The notes below the pieces were generated by a model. It saw only the letters and a program-made list of their open reading frames with translations, was not told the origin of the DNA and did not search any database. DNA of 64,000 bases from an uncultured Collinsella sp. (lineage in GTDB: Bacteria; Actinomycetota; Coriobacteriia; Coriobacteriales; Coriobacteriaceae). Positions 1 to 8,973 of the stretch are shown here, in pieces; the first letter of the stretch is position 1, and the number at the start of each line of letters is the position of its first letter. The translations under genes and the position numbers were made by a program. The stretch spans positions 1 through 64,000 of the forward strand of contig CABUNB010000004.1 in NCBI GenBank assembly GCA_902492755.1, in the 5' to 3' direction.

Positions 1-231
1 GGTCTTTCATGCAGCAGGGGCTCTCAATGTTTTTTATGTCCTGCTCATATCGTCTGTGCCGGCACTTTGGGACACTCCTTGTCAGAAGAGTGATGCAAGG
101 TGCTCGTCCTTTACTTTACTGAGATAAAGTGAACGTGTAGATTCGTAACCCACTCGCAACCGTTCTATGGCACGATATTGAACGAATGTATGCTATGCGC
201 CCAAATCGTTTTGGGCAGAGTGGGAGACAGT
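1..231. other. Upstream region without a recognisable gene
   Basis: No convincing coding frame is seen before the hydratase start. Bases 58-86 contain a degenerate copy of the GCCGGCACTT-GGGAC-ACTCCTT motif that recurs near 49.4, 56.1 and 63.4 kb. A purine-rich ribosome site (GGGAGA) sits just before the ATG at 232. No clear -35/-10 pair could be assigned. Confidence 0.4.
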
Positions 232-2532
232 ATGGTCAAGCTGTACGAGGACGGCATCTACCTGCGCGGCGGCAGCGAGGTTGTGCCTGAGGCCGAGGCT
301 GCTGAGCGCGGCATTACGCAGACGCCTGAGGATGCCAAGCGCGGAACCATCGCGTATTCGATCCTTCAGGCACACAATACGTCCGGCGACCCCGAGGCGC
401 TCAAGATTCGCTTCGATGCCATGGCGAGCCACGATATTACCTTTGTCGGCATCATCCAGACGGCGCGCGCCTCGGGCATGGAGCAGTTCCCGCTGCCCTA
501 CGTGCTCACCAACTGCCATAACTCGCTGTGCGCCGTGGGCGGCACCATCAACGAGGACGACCACGTCTTTGGCCTCTCGGCTGCCAAAAAGTACGGCGGC
601 ATCTTCGTTCCGCCCCATATCGCGGTCATCCATTCCTTTATGCGTGAGAACTTCGCGGGCTGCGGCAAGATGATCCTGGGTTCCGACTCGCACACCCGCT
701 ACGGCGCCCTGGGCACCATGGCCGTGGGCGAGGGCGGCGGCGAGCTGGCCAAGCAGCTGCTGCGCGACACCTACGATGTCGCCTACCCCGGCGTCGTCGC
801 CATCTACCTCACGGGTTCCCCGCGCCCCGGCGTTGGTCCGCACGACGTGGCGCTCGCCATCATCCGCGCCGTCTTTGCCAAGGGCTACGTCAAGAACAAG
901 GTCATGGAGTTCGTGGGCCCCGGCATCTCGAGCATGACGACCGACTACCGCAACGGCGTCGACGTCATGACCACCGAGACCACCTGCCTGTCGAGCATCT
1001 GGGCAACCGACGAGGACACGCACGCGTTTTTGACCATGCACGGTCGCGGCGACGACTACCGCGAGCTCAAGCCCGCCGATGTCGCCTACTACGACGGCTG
1101 CGTCGAGGTCGACTTGTCGAGCATCAAGCCCATGATCGCGCTGCCGTTCCATCCCTCCAACGGCTTTGAGATCGACGAGCTCAACGAGAACCTCGAGGAC
1201 ATCCTGCACGAGGTGGAGCTCGAGGCCGCCAAGATCGGCGAGGGCAAGACGCACTTTAGCCTGCTCGACAAGATCGTCGACGGCAAGCTGCACGTGCAGC
1301 AGGGCGTTATCGCCGGCTGCTCGGGCGGCAACTACGACTCCGTGGTCCAGGCTGCCCGCGTGCTCAAGGGCGCCAACACCGGCTGCGGCGAGTTCTCGCT
1401 GTCGGTCTATCCCACAAGCCAGCCCGTGGCGCTCGAACTTACGCGCCGTGGCTATATCTACGACCTCATGGAGGCCGGCGCGATTGTGCGCACGGCATTC
1501 TGCGGCCCGTGCTTTGGCGCCGGCGATACGCCCGCCAACAACGGCCTGTCCATCCGCCACACCACGCGCAATTTCCCCAACCGCGAGGGTTCCAAGCCGG
1601 GTAATGGCCAGCTGAGCGCCGTGGCCCTGATGGACGCCCGCTCCATTGCGGCGACGGCTGCTAACGGCGGCGTCCTGACGCCGGCGACCGACCTGCCCGA
1701 GGACACCTGGGACGAGGCCTGCGAGTACACCTTTGACGATGCGCCGTACAAAAAGCGCGTGTACTGGGGCTTTGGCAAGGCGGAGCCTGCCGACGAGCTG
1801 GTCGAAGGCCCCAACATTAAGCCGTGGCCCGCGATGGAGCCGCTCGGCGACGACATCTTGCTTAAGGTGTGTTCCAAGATCATGGACCCGGTCACCACGA
1901 CCGATGAGCTCATTCCCTCGGGCGAGACGAGTTCCTTCCGCTCCAACCCGCTGGGTCTGGCCGAGTTTACGCTGAGCCGCCGCGACCCGGCCTACGTGGG
2001 TCGCTCCAAGGAGGTCGACGCCGTGGAGAAGCGCCGCGTTGCCGGCGAGTCCGCGGGTGACCTGGCGGCGCTCGACACCGAGCTTGCGGGCGTGTTTGAG
2101 GCGCTGACCGGCGCGGGCGTCGCGGCCGATGCCAAGGCGACCGAGTTTGGCTCCATGATCTATGCCAAGAAGCCTGGTGACGGTTCTGCCCGCGAGCAGG
2201 CGGCGAGCTGCCAGCGCGTGATCGGCGGCCTGGCCAACATCGTCCACGAGTACGCCACCAAGCGCTATCGCTCCAACGTCATGAACTGGGGCATGGTGCC
2301 CTTCCAGATGGAGGCAGAGCCCAACTTTGAGGTGGGCGATTACGTTTTCGTGCCGGGTATCCGTGCCGCGCTCGATGGCGATCTGAAGGACATCGCCGCC
2401 TACGTGGTGCGCGCCGATGGTGCGGTCGAGCAGATTGAGCTCTATATTGCCGATATGACGGCAGAGGAGCGCGCCATCGTCAAGGCCGGCTGCCTGATCA
2501 ACTACAACAAGTTCAAGGCCGCTGCCGAGTAA
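232..2532 (+). CDS. Aconitase-family hydratase (YbhJ-like)
   Basis: A 766-residue protein of the aconitase superfamily, which hydrates or isomerises carboxylic acids on a 4Fe-4S cluster. Visible family motifs are GSDSHTRYG around residue 160 and the later stretch containing CGPCFGAGD, followed by the substrate-loop region with [14 protein letters not shown] and a terminal swivel domain. The length matches the E. coli YbhJ type more than AcnA or LeuC/LeuD. The ATG at 232 is preferred over an in-frame ATG at 178 because GGGAGACAG lies just before it and homology begins at MVKLYEDG. The substrate is not evident: it could be a true aconitase or a paralogue acting on another acid. It is transcribed alone, with a hairpin (2552-2607) after the stop. 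Confidence 0.85.
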   Translation: MVKLYEDGIYLRGGSEVVPEAEAAERGITQTPEDAKRGTIAYSILQAHNTSGDPEALKIRFDAMASHDITFVGIIQTARASGMEQFPLPYVLTNCHNSLCAVGGTINEDDHVFGLSAAKKYGGIFVPPHIAVIHSFMRENFAGCGKMILGSDSHTRYGALGTMAVGEGGGELAKQLLRDTYDVAYPGVVAIYLTGSPRPGVGPHDVALAIIRAVFAKGYVKNKVMEFVGPGISSMTTDYRNGVDVMTTETTCLSSIWATDEDTHAFLTMHGRGDDYRELKPADVAYYDGCVEVDLSSIKPMIALPFHPSNGFEIDELNENLEDILHEVELEAAKIGEGKTHFSLLDKIVDGKLHVQQGVIAGCSGGNYDSVVQAARVLKGANTGCGEFSLSVYPTSQPVALELTRRGYIYDLMEAGAIVRTAFCGPCFGAGDTPANNGLSIRHTTRNFPNREGSKPGNGQLSAVALMDARSIAATAANGGVLTPATDLPEDTWDEACEYTFDDAPYKKRVYWGFGKAEPADELVEGPNIKPWPAMEPLGDDILLKVCSKIMDPVTTTDELIPSGETSSFRSNPLGLAEFTLSRRDPAYVGRSKEVDAVEKRRVAGESAGDLAALDTELAGVFEALTGAGVAADAKATEFGSMIYAKKPGDGSAREQAASCQRVIGGLANIVHEYATKRYRSNVMNWGMVPFQMEAEPNFEVGDYVFVPGIRAALDGDLKDIAAYVVRADGAVEQIELYIADMTAEERAIVKAGCLINYNKFKAAAE

Positions 2533-2551
2533 CGCTGCCGTACGCCCCTGC

Positions 2552-2607
2552 CACACCTTTCCCTCGTGCTCACGCGCTTCGCGAGGGTCGCCCGAGGAAA
2601 AGGTGTG
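2552..2607. repeat. Inverted repeat after the hydratase gene
   Basis: CACACCTTTCCCTCG is mirrored by CGAGGAAAAGGTGTG about 25 bases later. There is no T-tract directly after it, so it may be a REP-like palindrome, not a simple terminator. Confidence 0.5.
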
Positions 2608-2624
2608 TCCGGGGCTACCGCGAC

Positions 2625-2728
2625 GTTCTCGTTGGGTCTTGAGGGACGCTAAAAAAGACTGAGCTTGAAGCCGCCTCTTTGTATTGGGGCGACTTCTTTT
2701 GTCGAAAACCACCACAAAGGTGTCTGTC
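2625..2728. repeat. Dispersed ~103-bp repeat, copy 1
   Basis: Begins GTTCTCGTTGGGTCTTGAGG and continues through a GCCGCC...GGCG-ACTTCTTTTG hairpin to the CACAAAGG-GTCTGTCC end. It is closely similar over its whole length to 3751-3856. The internal hairpin with TTCTTTTG resembles an intrinsic terminator, so the element may terminate transcription on either side of the gene at 2739-3386. Confidence 0.7.
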
Positions 2729-2738
2729 CGGCGGGTTC

Positions 2739-3386
2739 TTATTTCGATGGGGTCCAGGTTATCTCATCGTCAAATAGCCAAGTGCGTGCTGAGCCGCTGT
2801 CGCGCGCTGTCTGCGGATCGGGCTCGCAGGTTTGTTCGTAGGCATCCTCGGTACACCGATCCATAAAATCGACGACTGCCGTCTGGTCGCCTTCCATGAC
2901 GTAGATCACGTTGCCATCCGAGATATAGACTCCCGGCCCTTCGTTGTCCACGTAGCCGGGGTCGTATGAGACGTTGCACAGTCTGCTCCCGTTTGCTGCA
3001 TCGAGTTCAAGGGTCGAATGATACCCGCCATTCATTTGGCTATTCTTGACTCGATATATTACGGCGCCGTACCACCGCTTAAACGTCTTGCCTTTGAGCA
3101 ACTTGGCTGCCTTACCGATAAGCTGCTCATCTTTGGTATAGCGCGTGGCCCCAAGTTCGATACGGGGATAGTTGCTGACCCCAAGCGCTGCGGGCGTACC
3201 GTCAAAATCGACGGTGATCGAATCGGGTTTGACGATATCGGTGAGGATTTCGATGGGATAGCTTACGGTCTCAATCACCGCCTGCGTTGCAGAGGCGGGG
3301 AGAAATGCGAGATAGATAATGCCCACGCCGACTGCGGTAATCGCAAACGCTAAGACGAGTAGGCCGATATAGGTGGAGCGTTTCAC
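2739..3386 (-). CDS. Membrane-anchored extracytoplasmic protein, unknown function
   Basis: A 215-residue protein starting at a GTG preceded by CGAGGTG. The N-terminus carries one hydrophobic helix (about residues 7-30) after a short positive start, so it is probably anchored with the remainder outside. The outer part is a mixed alpha/beta sequence with scattered cysteines (for example NGSRLCNVSYD, DRCTEDAYEQTCEP) that could pair outside the cell. No family is recognised. It stands alone between two copies of a ~103-bp repeat (2625-2728 and 3751-3856), an unusual arrangement that may reflect repeat-mediated insertion of the gene or simple scattering of repeats. Confidence 0.65.
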   Translation of the reverse strand: MKRSTYIGLLVLAFAITAVGVGIIYLAFLPASATQAVIETVSYPIEILTDIVKPDSITVDFDGTPAALGVSNYPRIELGATRYTKDEQLIGKAAKLLKGKTFKRWYGAVIYRVKNSQMNGGYHSTLELDAANGSRLCNVSYDPGYVDNEGPGVYISDGNVIYVMEGDQTAVVDFMDRCTEDAYEQTCEPDPQTARDSGSARTWLFDDEITWTPSK

Positions 3387-3750
3387 GGTGGGGCACCTCG
3401 CTTACAATATGCAATCATTAAGATAAATGATACAAGCTGACAATATTCAAAAGAAAGCGATCGTTCGAAATGGGGGGCTAAAAGGCCCTATTGGGCTTCG
3501 ATTTGACCTCTAATAGAAGTATTTGCCCCACTCATTCTGGGCGTGAGGTCAATAATTGAGTCCACGAGTTTTGAGCGATACTCTTCTCACTAAACTCACT
3601 ATTTTCACTATAAGCACTATAAATACGATAGGGGGACGACGAGAACAATGTGACGTGCGATAGCTAAGCCGTTTAAGCCGGACTTTGACCTTGAATCTCT
3701 GCCTCTATCTGTGCGAACGGGCTATTGTCGGTTCTCGATTCCATCGCTGC
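3387..3750. other. Non-coding gap upstream of the membrane protein gene
   Basis: A comparatively AT-rich stretch with no credible reading frame. Around 3597-3635 the pentamer CACTA recurs four times at roughly 9-10-base spacing, which gives a degenerate short tandem pattern of unknown meaning. Confidence 0.4.
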
Positions 3751-3856
3751 GTTCTCGTTGGGTCTTGAGGGACGCTAAGAAATGGACTTGCTTGATGCCG
3801 CCTCTGTTATCGGGGCGGCTTCTTTTTGTCGAAAACCGCCACAAAGGGGACAGGCG
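3751..3856. repeat. Dispersed ~103-bp repeat, copy 2
   Basis: The second copy of the element at 2625-2728. Here the inner hairpin is better paired (GCCGCC / GGCGGC) and is followed by TTCTTTTTG, so this copy looks like a functional intrinsic terminator. The 3' end runs into AAAGGGGACAGGCGCC, a motif reminiscent of REP-like palindromes in many genomes. Confidence 0.7.
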
Positions 3857-3881
3857 CCTTTGTGGCGGCTCGATTTGTCTT

Positions 3882-4092
3882 AATCTGTAACACCTTGGCC
3901 GCTAAAAGTGGGCCTGGTGTTACAGATTTAGATTTTCGATTCGGGTGTCTTCTGTTCGTCTCGATTTGTAACAGATAGAGCTCTATTTGCCGAGTAGATG
4001 TTACAGATTGAGACAAACGGGCGCCGTTGGTCATTTCATCTTGATTTGTAACATCTGGAGCCATAAACAGTCGCTAGATGTTACAGATTGAG
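3882..4092. repeat. Three tandem palindromes with TGTTACAGA core
   Basis: Three successive inverted repeats: 3882-3894 with 3916-3928 (13 of 13 paired), 3958-3973 with 3998-4014, and 4041-4056 with 4076-4091. Each has TGTAACA in the left arm and TGTTACA in the right arm. They precede clpB by about 180 bases. They could be a regulator binding array, a REP cluster or RNA hairpins. They do not match the CIRCE (HrcA) or HAIR (HspR) consensus. Confidence 0.75.
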
Positions 4093-4157
4093 ACGGTAGC
4101 GCGCCTGTGCGGCGGCGGGCCGACATCTCTATCCCCTATCTCTTAATCACTCAGAAA

Positions 4158-4193
4158 ATCTTATATATAGAGACTTAGATTTGTGTATAAGAT
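4158..4193. promoter_or_regulatory. Inverted repeat in the clpB upstream region
   Basis: ATCTTATATA (4158-4167) and TGTATAAGAT (4184-4193) are inverted copies with one mismatch and a 16-base spacer, in an AT-rich patch 80 bases before the clpB start. It may be an operator or part of the promoter. No matching known heat-shock operator was found. Confidence 0.45.
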
Positions 4194-4271
4194 CGCGCAA
4201 AGCTGGCAACAATACTTCTCGAACAACGTGAAGCCGCCCCGTAGGGCGGCCGCCCCAAGAGAGGTGATTCC

Positions 4272-6899
4272 ATGAGAATCGATAAGCTAGCAATGACGTC
4301 GCGCGAGGCGTTGCAGACCGCCATGAGCACGGCTGCCGACGCGCAGGCTGGCGCGGTGGAGCCGATTCATCTGCTGTCTGCCCTGCTCGGTGCCGGCGAG
4401 CGCAACATCTCCGTGATCATCGAGCGCATCGGCGCCGACCCGGCCCAGCTCGCACGCTCCACGCAGGATGCCATCGACCATGCGCCCAAGGTTTCCGGCG
4501 AGGGCCAGCAGATGGGTCTTTCCAACGAGCTCGTCCGCGTCATCGAAAAGGCCGAGAAGAAGGCCACCAAGATGGGCGACAGCTTTGTGGTGACCGAGCA
4601 TCTGCTCATGGCACTTGCCGAGGACAAGGGCGAGGCGGGCCGCGTGCTGCGCGACGCCGGCGTGACCAAGGAGCGCATCGAGCAGGTCTACGAGGAGCTG
4701 CGTGGCGATGACCGCGTGACATCTGCCGAGGACAAAACCCAGTTTGAGGCGCTGGAGCAGTACGGTCGCAACATCTGTGACCTCGCCCGCGCCGGCAAGC
4801 TCGACCCGGTCATCGGCCGTACCGACGAGATCCGCCGTACCATTCAGGTCCTGTCCCGCCGCACCAAGAATAACCCTGTGCTCATCGGCGAGCCGGGCGT
4901 CGGCAAGACGGCCATCGTCGAGGGCATCGCCCAGCGTATCGTGGCCGGCGACGTGCCGAGCACCCTGCGCGACCGCGACCTTATCGAGCTCGACATGAGC
5001 GCGCTGGTCGCCGGCGCCAAGTACCGCGGCGAGTTCGAGGACCGCTTAAAGGCCGTGCTCAAGGAGGTGCAGAAGTCCGAGGGCAAGGTCATCCTGTTCA
5101 TCGATGAGCTCCACACTATCGTGGGCGCGGGTGCCACCGAGGGCTCCATGGACGCCGGCAACATCCTCAAGCCGGCGCTCGCCCGTGGCGACCTGCACGC
5201 GATCGGCGCGACCACGCTCGACGAATACCGCAAGTACATCGAGAAGGATGCGGCGCTCGCGCGTCGTTTCCAGACCGTTATGGTGAGCGAGCCTACCGTC
5301 GAGGACACCATCTCGATCCTGCGTGGTCTCAAGGAGAAGTACGAGATCTTCCACGGCGTGCACATCACCGATAGCGCGCTCGTGGCCGCCGCCGACCTCT
5401 CCGATCGCTACATCGCCGACCGCTTCCTGCCCGACAAGGCCATCGACCTGGTCGATGAGGCCGCGAGCCGCCTGCGCATGGAACTCGACAGCATGCCGGT
5501 CGAGATCGACGCCACCACGCGTCAGCTCACCCAGCTGCAGATCGAGGAACAGGCGCTCATGAAAGAGACCGATGACGCCTCCAAGGAGCGTCTGGAGGCC
5601 CTGCGCCAGGAGATTGCCGAGGTCCAGGAAAAGCTTAACGTGCAAAAGGCCGGCTGGCTCAACCAGAAGAACGCCATCGACCACGTGCAAGAGCTCAAGG
5701 GGCAGCTCGACGAGGCCAAGAGCGAAGAGGAGCGCGCGACGCGCAATGGCGATTTGGGTCGTGCGTCCGAGCTGCGCTACTCCGTGATTCCGGGCCTGCA
5801 GCAGCAGATTCAGGATTCCGAGGCCGCGCTCGAGGCGCAAAAGCAGCAGGACGGCGAGGGCCTCAACGAACAGGTGACCTCCGATGAGATCGCCGAGGTC
5901 GTGAGCGCCTGGACCGGCGTGCCCGTGTCCAAGATGATGCAGGGCGAACTCGACAAGCTCAAGGGCTTGGAGGGCGAGCTGCATAAGCGCGTCATCGGCC
6001 AGGACGAGGCCGTCTCCGCCGTCGCCGCAGCTGTGCGCCGCAGCCGTGCGGGCCTCTCCGATCCGGACAAGCCCATCGGAAGCTTCTTCTTCCTGGGTCC
6101 CACCGGCGTGGGCAAGACCGAGCTCGCCAAGGCGCTGGCCGAGTGCCTGTTCGATGACGAGCGCGCGCTCGTGCGTATCGACATGTCCGAATACATGGAG
6201 AAGTTCAGCGTCCAGCGTCTGATCGGTGCGCCCCCGGGATACGTGGGCTACGACGAGGGCGGCCAGCTCACCGAGGCCGTGCGCCGTCGCCCGTACTCCG
6301 TAATCTTGCTCGACGAGATGGAGAAGGCTCATCCTGATGTCTTCAACGTGCTGTTGCAGGTGCTCGACGACGGTCGTCTGACCGATGGCCAGGGTCGCCA
6401 GGTGTCCTTCAAGAACACGATTATCATCATGACGTCCAACGTGGGCTCCAAGGCCATCGCCGATCTGTCCGGTAAGGACGAGGAGGAGATGCGCCATCAG
6501 GTCGACGCTGCCATGGCTCAGACCTTCCGCCCCGAGTTCCTCAACCGTATCGACGATATCGTGGTGTTCCATCCGCTCGGTATGGCGCAGATCGAGAAGA
6601 TCGTCGACATCCAGCTCGCCGACGTCCGCGCGCGTCTGGCCAAGGAGCGCATGACGCTTGCCATCACCCCGGCGGCCAAGCAGATGCTCGCCGTGGGCGG
6701 CCTGGACCCGGTCTTTGGCGCCCGTCCGCTCAAGCGTCTGGTTCAGCGCGAGGTCGTGGATGCCATCGCCGCCGCTATCATCGACGGCACGGTGCGCGAG
6801 GGCGATCAGGTGACGGTCGATGCCGACAAGGACGGCGGCTTTACCGTCGTGTGCGACAACACGCCGGCGGCCACCTATGAGGTCCCCGACGCCGAATAG
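4272..6899 (+). CDS. clpB: ATP-dependent chaperone ClpB
   Basis: An 875-residue Hsp100 disaggregase that threads aggregated proteins through a hexameric pore in cooperation with DnaK. Domains in order: N-terminal Clp repeat domain (1-150), first AAA+ module with Walker A GEPGVGKT near residue 205, the coiled-coil M domain (about 400-530, rich in E/K/Q heptads) that separates ClpB from ClpA/ClpC, second AAA+ module with GPTGVGKT near 608, and the C-terminal small domain. Length is typical. The start is set by AAGAGAGGTGATTCC directly before the ATG. It appears monocistronic, with a terminator at 6945-6981. Heat-shock control is expected, but no CIRCE or HAIR operator is visible; the palindromes at 3882-4193 are the candidate control region. 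Confidence 0.97.
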   Translation: MRIDKLAMTSREALQTAMSTAADAQAGAVEPIHLLSALLGAGERNISVIIERIGADPAQLARSTQDAIDHAPKVSGEGQQMGLSNELVRVIEKAEKKATKMGDSFVVTEHLLMALAEDKGEAGRVLRDAGVTKERIEQVYEELRGDDRVTSAEDKTQFEALEQYGRNICDLARAGKLDPVIGRTDEIRRTIQVLSRRTKNNPVLIGEPGVGKTAIVEGIAQRIVAGDVPSTLRDRDLIELDMSALVAGAKYRGEFEDRLKAVLKEVQKSEGKVILFIDELHTIVGAGATEGSMDAGNILKPALARGDLHAIGATTLDEYRKYIEKDAALARRFQTVMVSEPTVEDTISILRGLKEKYEIFHGVHITDSALVAAADLSDRYIADRFLPDKAIDLVDEAASRLRMELDSMPVEIDATTRQLTQLQIEEQALMKETDDASKERLEALRQEIAEVQEKLNVQKAGWLNQKNAIDHVQELKGQLDEAKSEEERATRNGDLGRASELRYSVIPGLQQQIQDSEAALEAQKQQDGEGLNEQVTSDEIAEVVSAWTGVPVSKMMQGELDKLKGLEGELHKRVIGQDEAVSAVAAAVRRSRAGLSDPDKPIGSFFFLGPTGVGKTELAKALAECLFDDERALVRIDMSEYMEKFSVQRLIGAPPGYVGYDEGGQLTEAVRRRPYSVILLDEMEKAHPDVFNVLLQVLDDGRLTDGQGRQVSFKNTIIIMTSNVGSKAIADLSGKDEEEMRHQVDAAMAQTFRPEFLNRIDDIVVFHPLGMAQIEKIVDIQLADVRARLAKERMTLAITPAAKQMLAVGGLDPVFGARPLKRLVQREVVDAIAAAIIDGTVREGDQVTVDADKDGGFTVVCDNTPAATYEVPDAE

Positions 6900-6944
6900 A
6901 TTTATGGGACATGCCTTAAAATCTGCCAGCCGTCTCTAAACGCC

Positions 6945-6981
6945 AAGGGCGGCGGATCCAATTGGGTCCGCCGCCCTTTTT
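6945..6981 (+). terminator. Intrinsic terminator after clpB
   Basis: AAGGGCGGCGGATCC pairs with GGTCCGCCGCCCTT, separated by a short AATTG loop and followed by a run of T. Confidence 0.85.
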
Positions 6982-7031
6982 CGTGCGACAATCGATAATG
7001 TTGAACGGATGCGATGCAAGGAGCTATGCAG

Positions 7032-7226
7032 ATGAAAGACGAGAACAAGGCGAACGCACCGGCGGCTGAGATAGCGTCCGCCGCACCAAGGCCCGCGCCG
7101 AAACCGGCGCCCAAGCCGTGCGATCCCTGCATCCGTGCCGAGAACGAGGACGATGACGGCTACGATCCCTACAGCGATCGCCGCCCCGAGCGCGAGCCGA
7201 TGTTCGAAGCCGACCCCTGGCGCTAA
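7032..7226 (+). CDS. Small acidic proline-rich protein, unknown function
   Basis: A 64-residue protein. The N-terminal half is Ala/Pro-rich (repeats of PAPKP), then comes a CDPC pair, followed by an acidic segment (ENEDDDGYDPYSD) and an Arg/Glu-rich end. It has no membrane segment or signal. The ATG at 7032 is chosen over in-frame ATGs at 7014 and 7026 because AAGGAG (7018-7023) is correctly spaced only for it. The CxxC pair could bind a metal or form a disulfide. Composition and codon use match the host genome, so it is probably a real small gene, although no family is recognised. Confidence 0.55.
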   Translation: MKDENKANAPAAEIASAAPRPAPKPAPKPCDPCIRAENEDDDGYDPYSDRRPEREPMFEADPWR

Positions 7227-7250
7227 GTGCCACCCAAAAGGCCACCAATA

Positions 7251-7316
7251 AGTTGCGGTGAAATAGGGACTGTTTTGCGGTTTGACCAGCAAAAACAGCC
7301 CTATTTCACCGCAACT
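7251..7316. repeat. Dispersed palindrome, GTTGCGGTGAAATAG family, copy 1
   Basis: The left arm at 7251-7276 pairs with 7291-7316 almost completely; the outer 18 bases (AGTTGCGGTGAAATAGGG) are perfect. The same outer arm occurs in the palindrome at 19566-19630. It lies between two genes on the same strand. Confidence 0.75.
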
Positions 7317-7478
7317 GCGTTAGGGATTTTTCTACAGGGGGAGGGTAGTCAAAAAAGCCCCGTCCCAAATTGACTGCTCGGGGAGTCGCATTCGAGCTCG
7401 GTTGTCCTCTTAGCCACTCGATATCCTTCGGAGCAATAACGGTGATAAAACTTGCTTAAGTGTTAATCAAGCTACACA
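7317..7478. other. Short intergenic segment without a gene
   Basis: No reading frame or recognised element apart from the start of the operator-like palindrome that follows. Confidence 0.4.
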
Positions 7479-7540
7479 CAATCTTGCTCTCTAATTAATC
7501 AAGAATCGGTATAATTTTGATTAGCTAGAGAGCAAGATTG
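7479..7540. promoter_or_regulatory. 24-bp inverted repeat straddling the DUF4143 gene promoter
   Basis: Arms 7479-7502 and 7517-7540 are inverted copies matching at 22 of 24 positions, around a 14-base centre. TATAAT at 7510-7515, inside the centre, is a perfect -10 hexamer, and the right arm ends at the ribosome site GGAG (7540-7543). Because the likely transcription start lies within the right arm, the palindrome is more plausibly a DNA operator than an RNA hairpin. Autoregulation by the adjacent gene product is a guess. Confidence 0.65.
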
Positions 7541-7547
7541 GAGAATC

Positions 7548-8900
7548 ATGGCATTCAACGACTTGATCGCCCAGAAAATAAAGGACTTTGAACAGCAGGG
7601 GGTTCCGCAGGTCTTTGAGCGAGACCTTGATCTAGGAAACCCACAGGAGCCAAAGCGCGACAACATCGTAAATGTGATTGTGGGGGCCCGCCGTTGTGGA
7701 AAGACGTATCGCCTGTATCAGGAGATGCGGCGGCTTCAGAGCCGGGGCGTCGAGCTTGACCGGATGCTTTACTTCAATTTTGAGGATGAGCGCTTGCGCC
7801 CGTATGAGCCATCGCTGCTGGCGGACGTGCTCGACACGTTCTATGCGCTGTATCCTGTTGCTCGAACCGAGGGCGCTTACATTTTCTTTGACGAGATCCA
7901 GGAAATTCCCGAATGGGGTGCGTTTCTGCGGCGTGTAGTCGATACGGAGAAAGCGACCGTCTATGTGACGGGATCTTCTTCTAAGATGCTGTCCTCAGAA
8001 CTTAAGAGCGAGTTCAGGGGTCGTTCTCTTATACGAGAGCTTTTTCCGTTGAGTTTTTCGGAATACGTTCGATATAAGACGGGGAGCGTTTTCGAGCCAG
8101 ATGCGACCTTTTCCCCGAGCGATGCAGCGCTGCTTCGACATCATCTGATCGGGTATCTTGAACAAGGGGGATTCATCGCGACACTTGAGCAGACGCCCAC
8201 AGACGCGATTCAGCTGCTACAGGAATATGCTTCGCGAACGGTCGCTATGGACGTCGTTGAGCGTTACGACGTCAAGAACCCTCGCCTGGCATCGCTGTTC
8301 TTGACGCGGTGTATGGCATCTTCGGGACGAGAGCTGTCAGTGAACAAAGTGTACAACGAGTTCAAGAGCAGACAGATACCCGTCAGTCGTAATTCGCTCA
8401 GCGATTTACTTGAGTATTATGAGGACGCCTACCTGTTATTTTCTGTGCCGGAGTTCACGCGTTCACTGGCAAATAACATGCGGTCTGCGTCTAAGGTCTA
8501 CGCTGTCGACCCTGCGATGTTTGGAGCATTCTCTCCCGCATCAGCATTGGACCAGGGCCAGAGGCTCGAGACCGCAGTGTTCAATGCGCTAAGAAGAAAG
8601 ACTCCCGCGGTGAGGACCGGCTCGGTCTGCCGCCTGCTGATCAAAGAGAAGAGCAAAAGCCATGAGGTGGACTTTGTGGCTGGGGACGCGCTTCTCATGC
8701 GGGCTTATAGCCTGATTCAGGTGAGTGCGGATATGGCACGTGAGAAAACGCGCGAGCGCGAAATTGCCGCGCTTGATGCCTCGATGGCCCAGTTCGATCT
8801 TGGCGAGTCGGCAATCGTTACCATGGATGAACAGACCGATATTTCATGCGAGCACGGTGTGGTCCACGTTGTGCCCGCATGGAAGTGGCTCCTTGCCTAA
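7548..8900 (+). CDS. AAA-family ATPase with DUF4143 domain
   Basis: A 450-residue protein of the AAA_14/DUF4143 family, common in gut anaerobes and of unresolved biological role. The N-terminal ATPase shows Walker A GARRCGKT (46-53) and Walker B YIFFDEIQEI (111-120), then a sensor segment VYVTGSSSKML. The C-terminal third is the DUF4143 nuclease-like fold with VDFVAGDALL near residue 378. The start codon follows TTGGAGAATC. It is preceded by the large palindrome at 7479-7540. A second family member sits at 60304-61665, only moderately similar. Proposed roles for the family (DNA-linked ATPase, defence or selfish maintenance) are unproven. Confidence 0.85.
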   Translation: MAFNDLIAQKIKDFEQQGVPQVFERDLDLGNPQEPKRDNIVNVIVGARRCGKTYRLYQEMRRLQSRGVELDRMLYFNFEDERLRPYEPSLLADVLDTFYALYPVARTEGAYIFFDEIQEIPEWGAFLRRVVDTEKATVYVTGSSSKMLSSELKSEFRGRSLIRELFPLSFSEYVRYKTGSVFEPDATFSPSDAALLRHHLIGYLEQGGFIATLEQTPTDAIQLLQEYASRTVAMDVVERYDVKNPRLASLFLTRCMASSGRELSVNKVYNEFKSRQIPVSRNSLSDLLEYYEDAYLLFSVPEFTRSLANNMRSASKVYAVDPAMFGAFSPASALDQGQRLETAVFNALRRKTPAVRTGSVCRLLIKEKSKSHEVDFVAGDALLMRAYSLIQVSADMAREKTREREIAALDASMAQFDLGESAIVTMDEQTDISCEHGVVHVVPAWKWLLA

Positions 8901-8973
8901 TCATCTATGGACCTGTGGGGTCAGGACCTCCTGGCTCCCTCATCACGGTTGGGGAGCACCTTGCTGCGCCAGG

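Noticed and set aside
193..2715. Very long minus-strand open frame opposite the hydratase
   Set aside because: It is an antisense shadow caused by high-G+C codon bias; the plus strand has a clear aconitase-family protein. The same applies to 5046-6572, 12540-13817, 13872-15344, 16204-18129, 30250-31449 and 56527-60198.
3807..4064. 85-codon minus-strand frame
   Set aside because: It runs through the palindromes upstream of clpB and has no ribosome site or codon signature.
3387..4271. CIRCE or HAIR heat-shock operator before clpB
   Set aside because: I looked for TTAGCACTC-N9-GAGTGCTAA and CTTGAGT-N7-ACTCAAG; neither is present.
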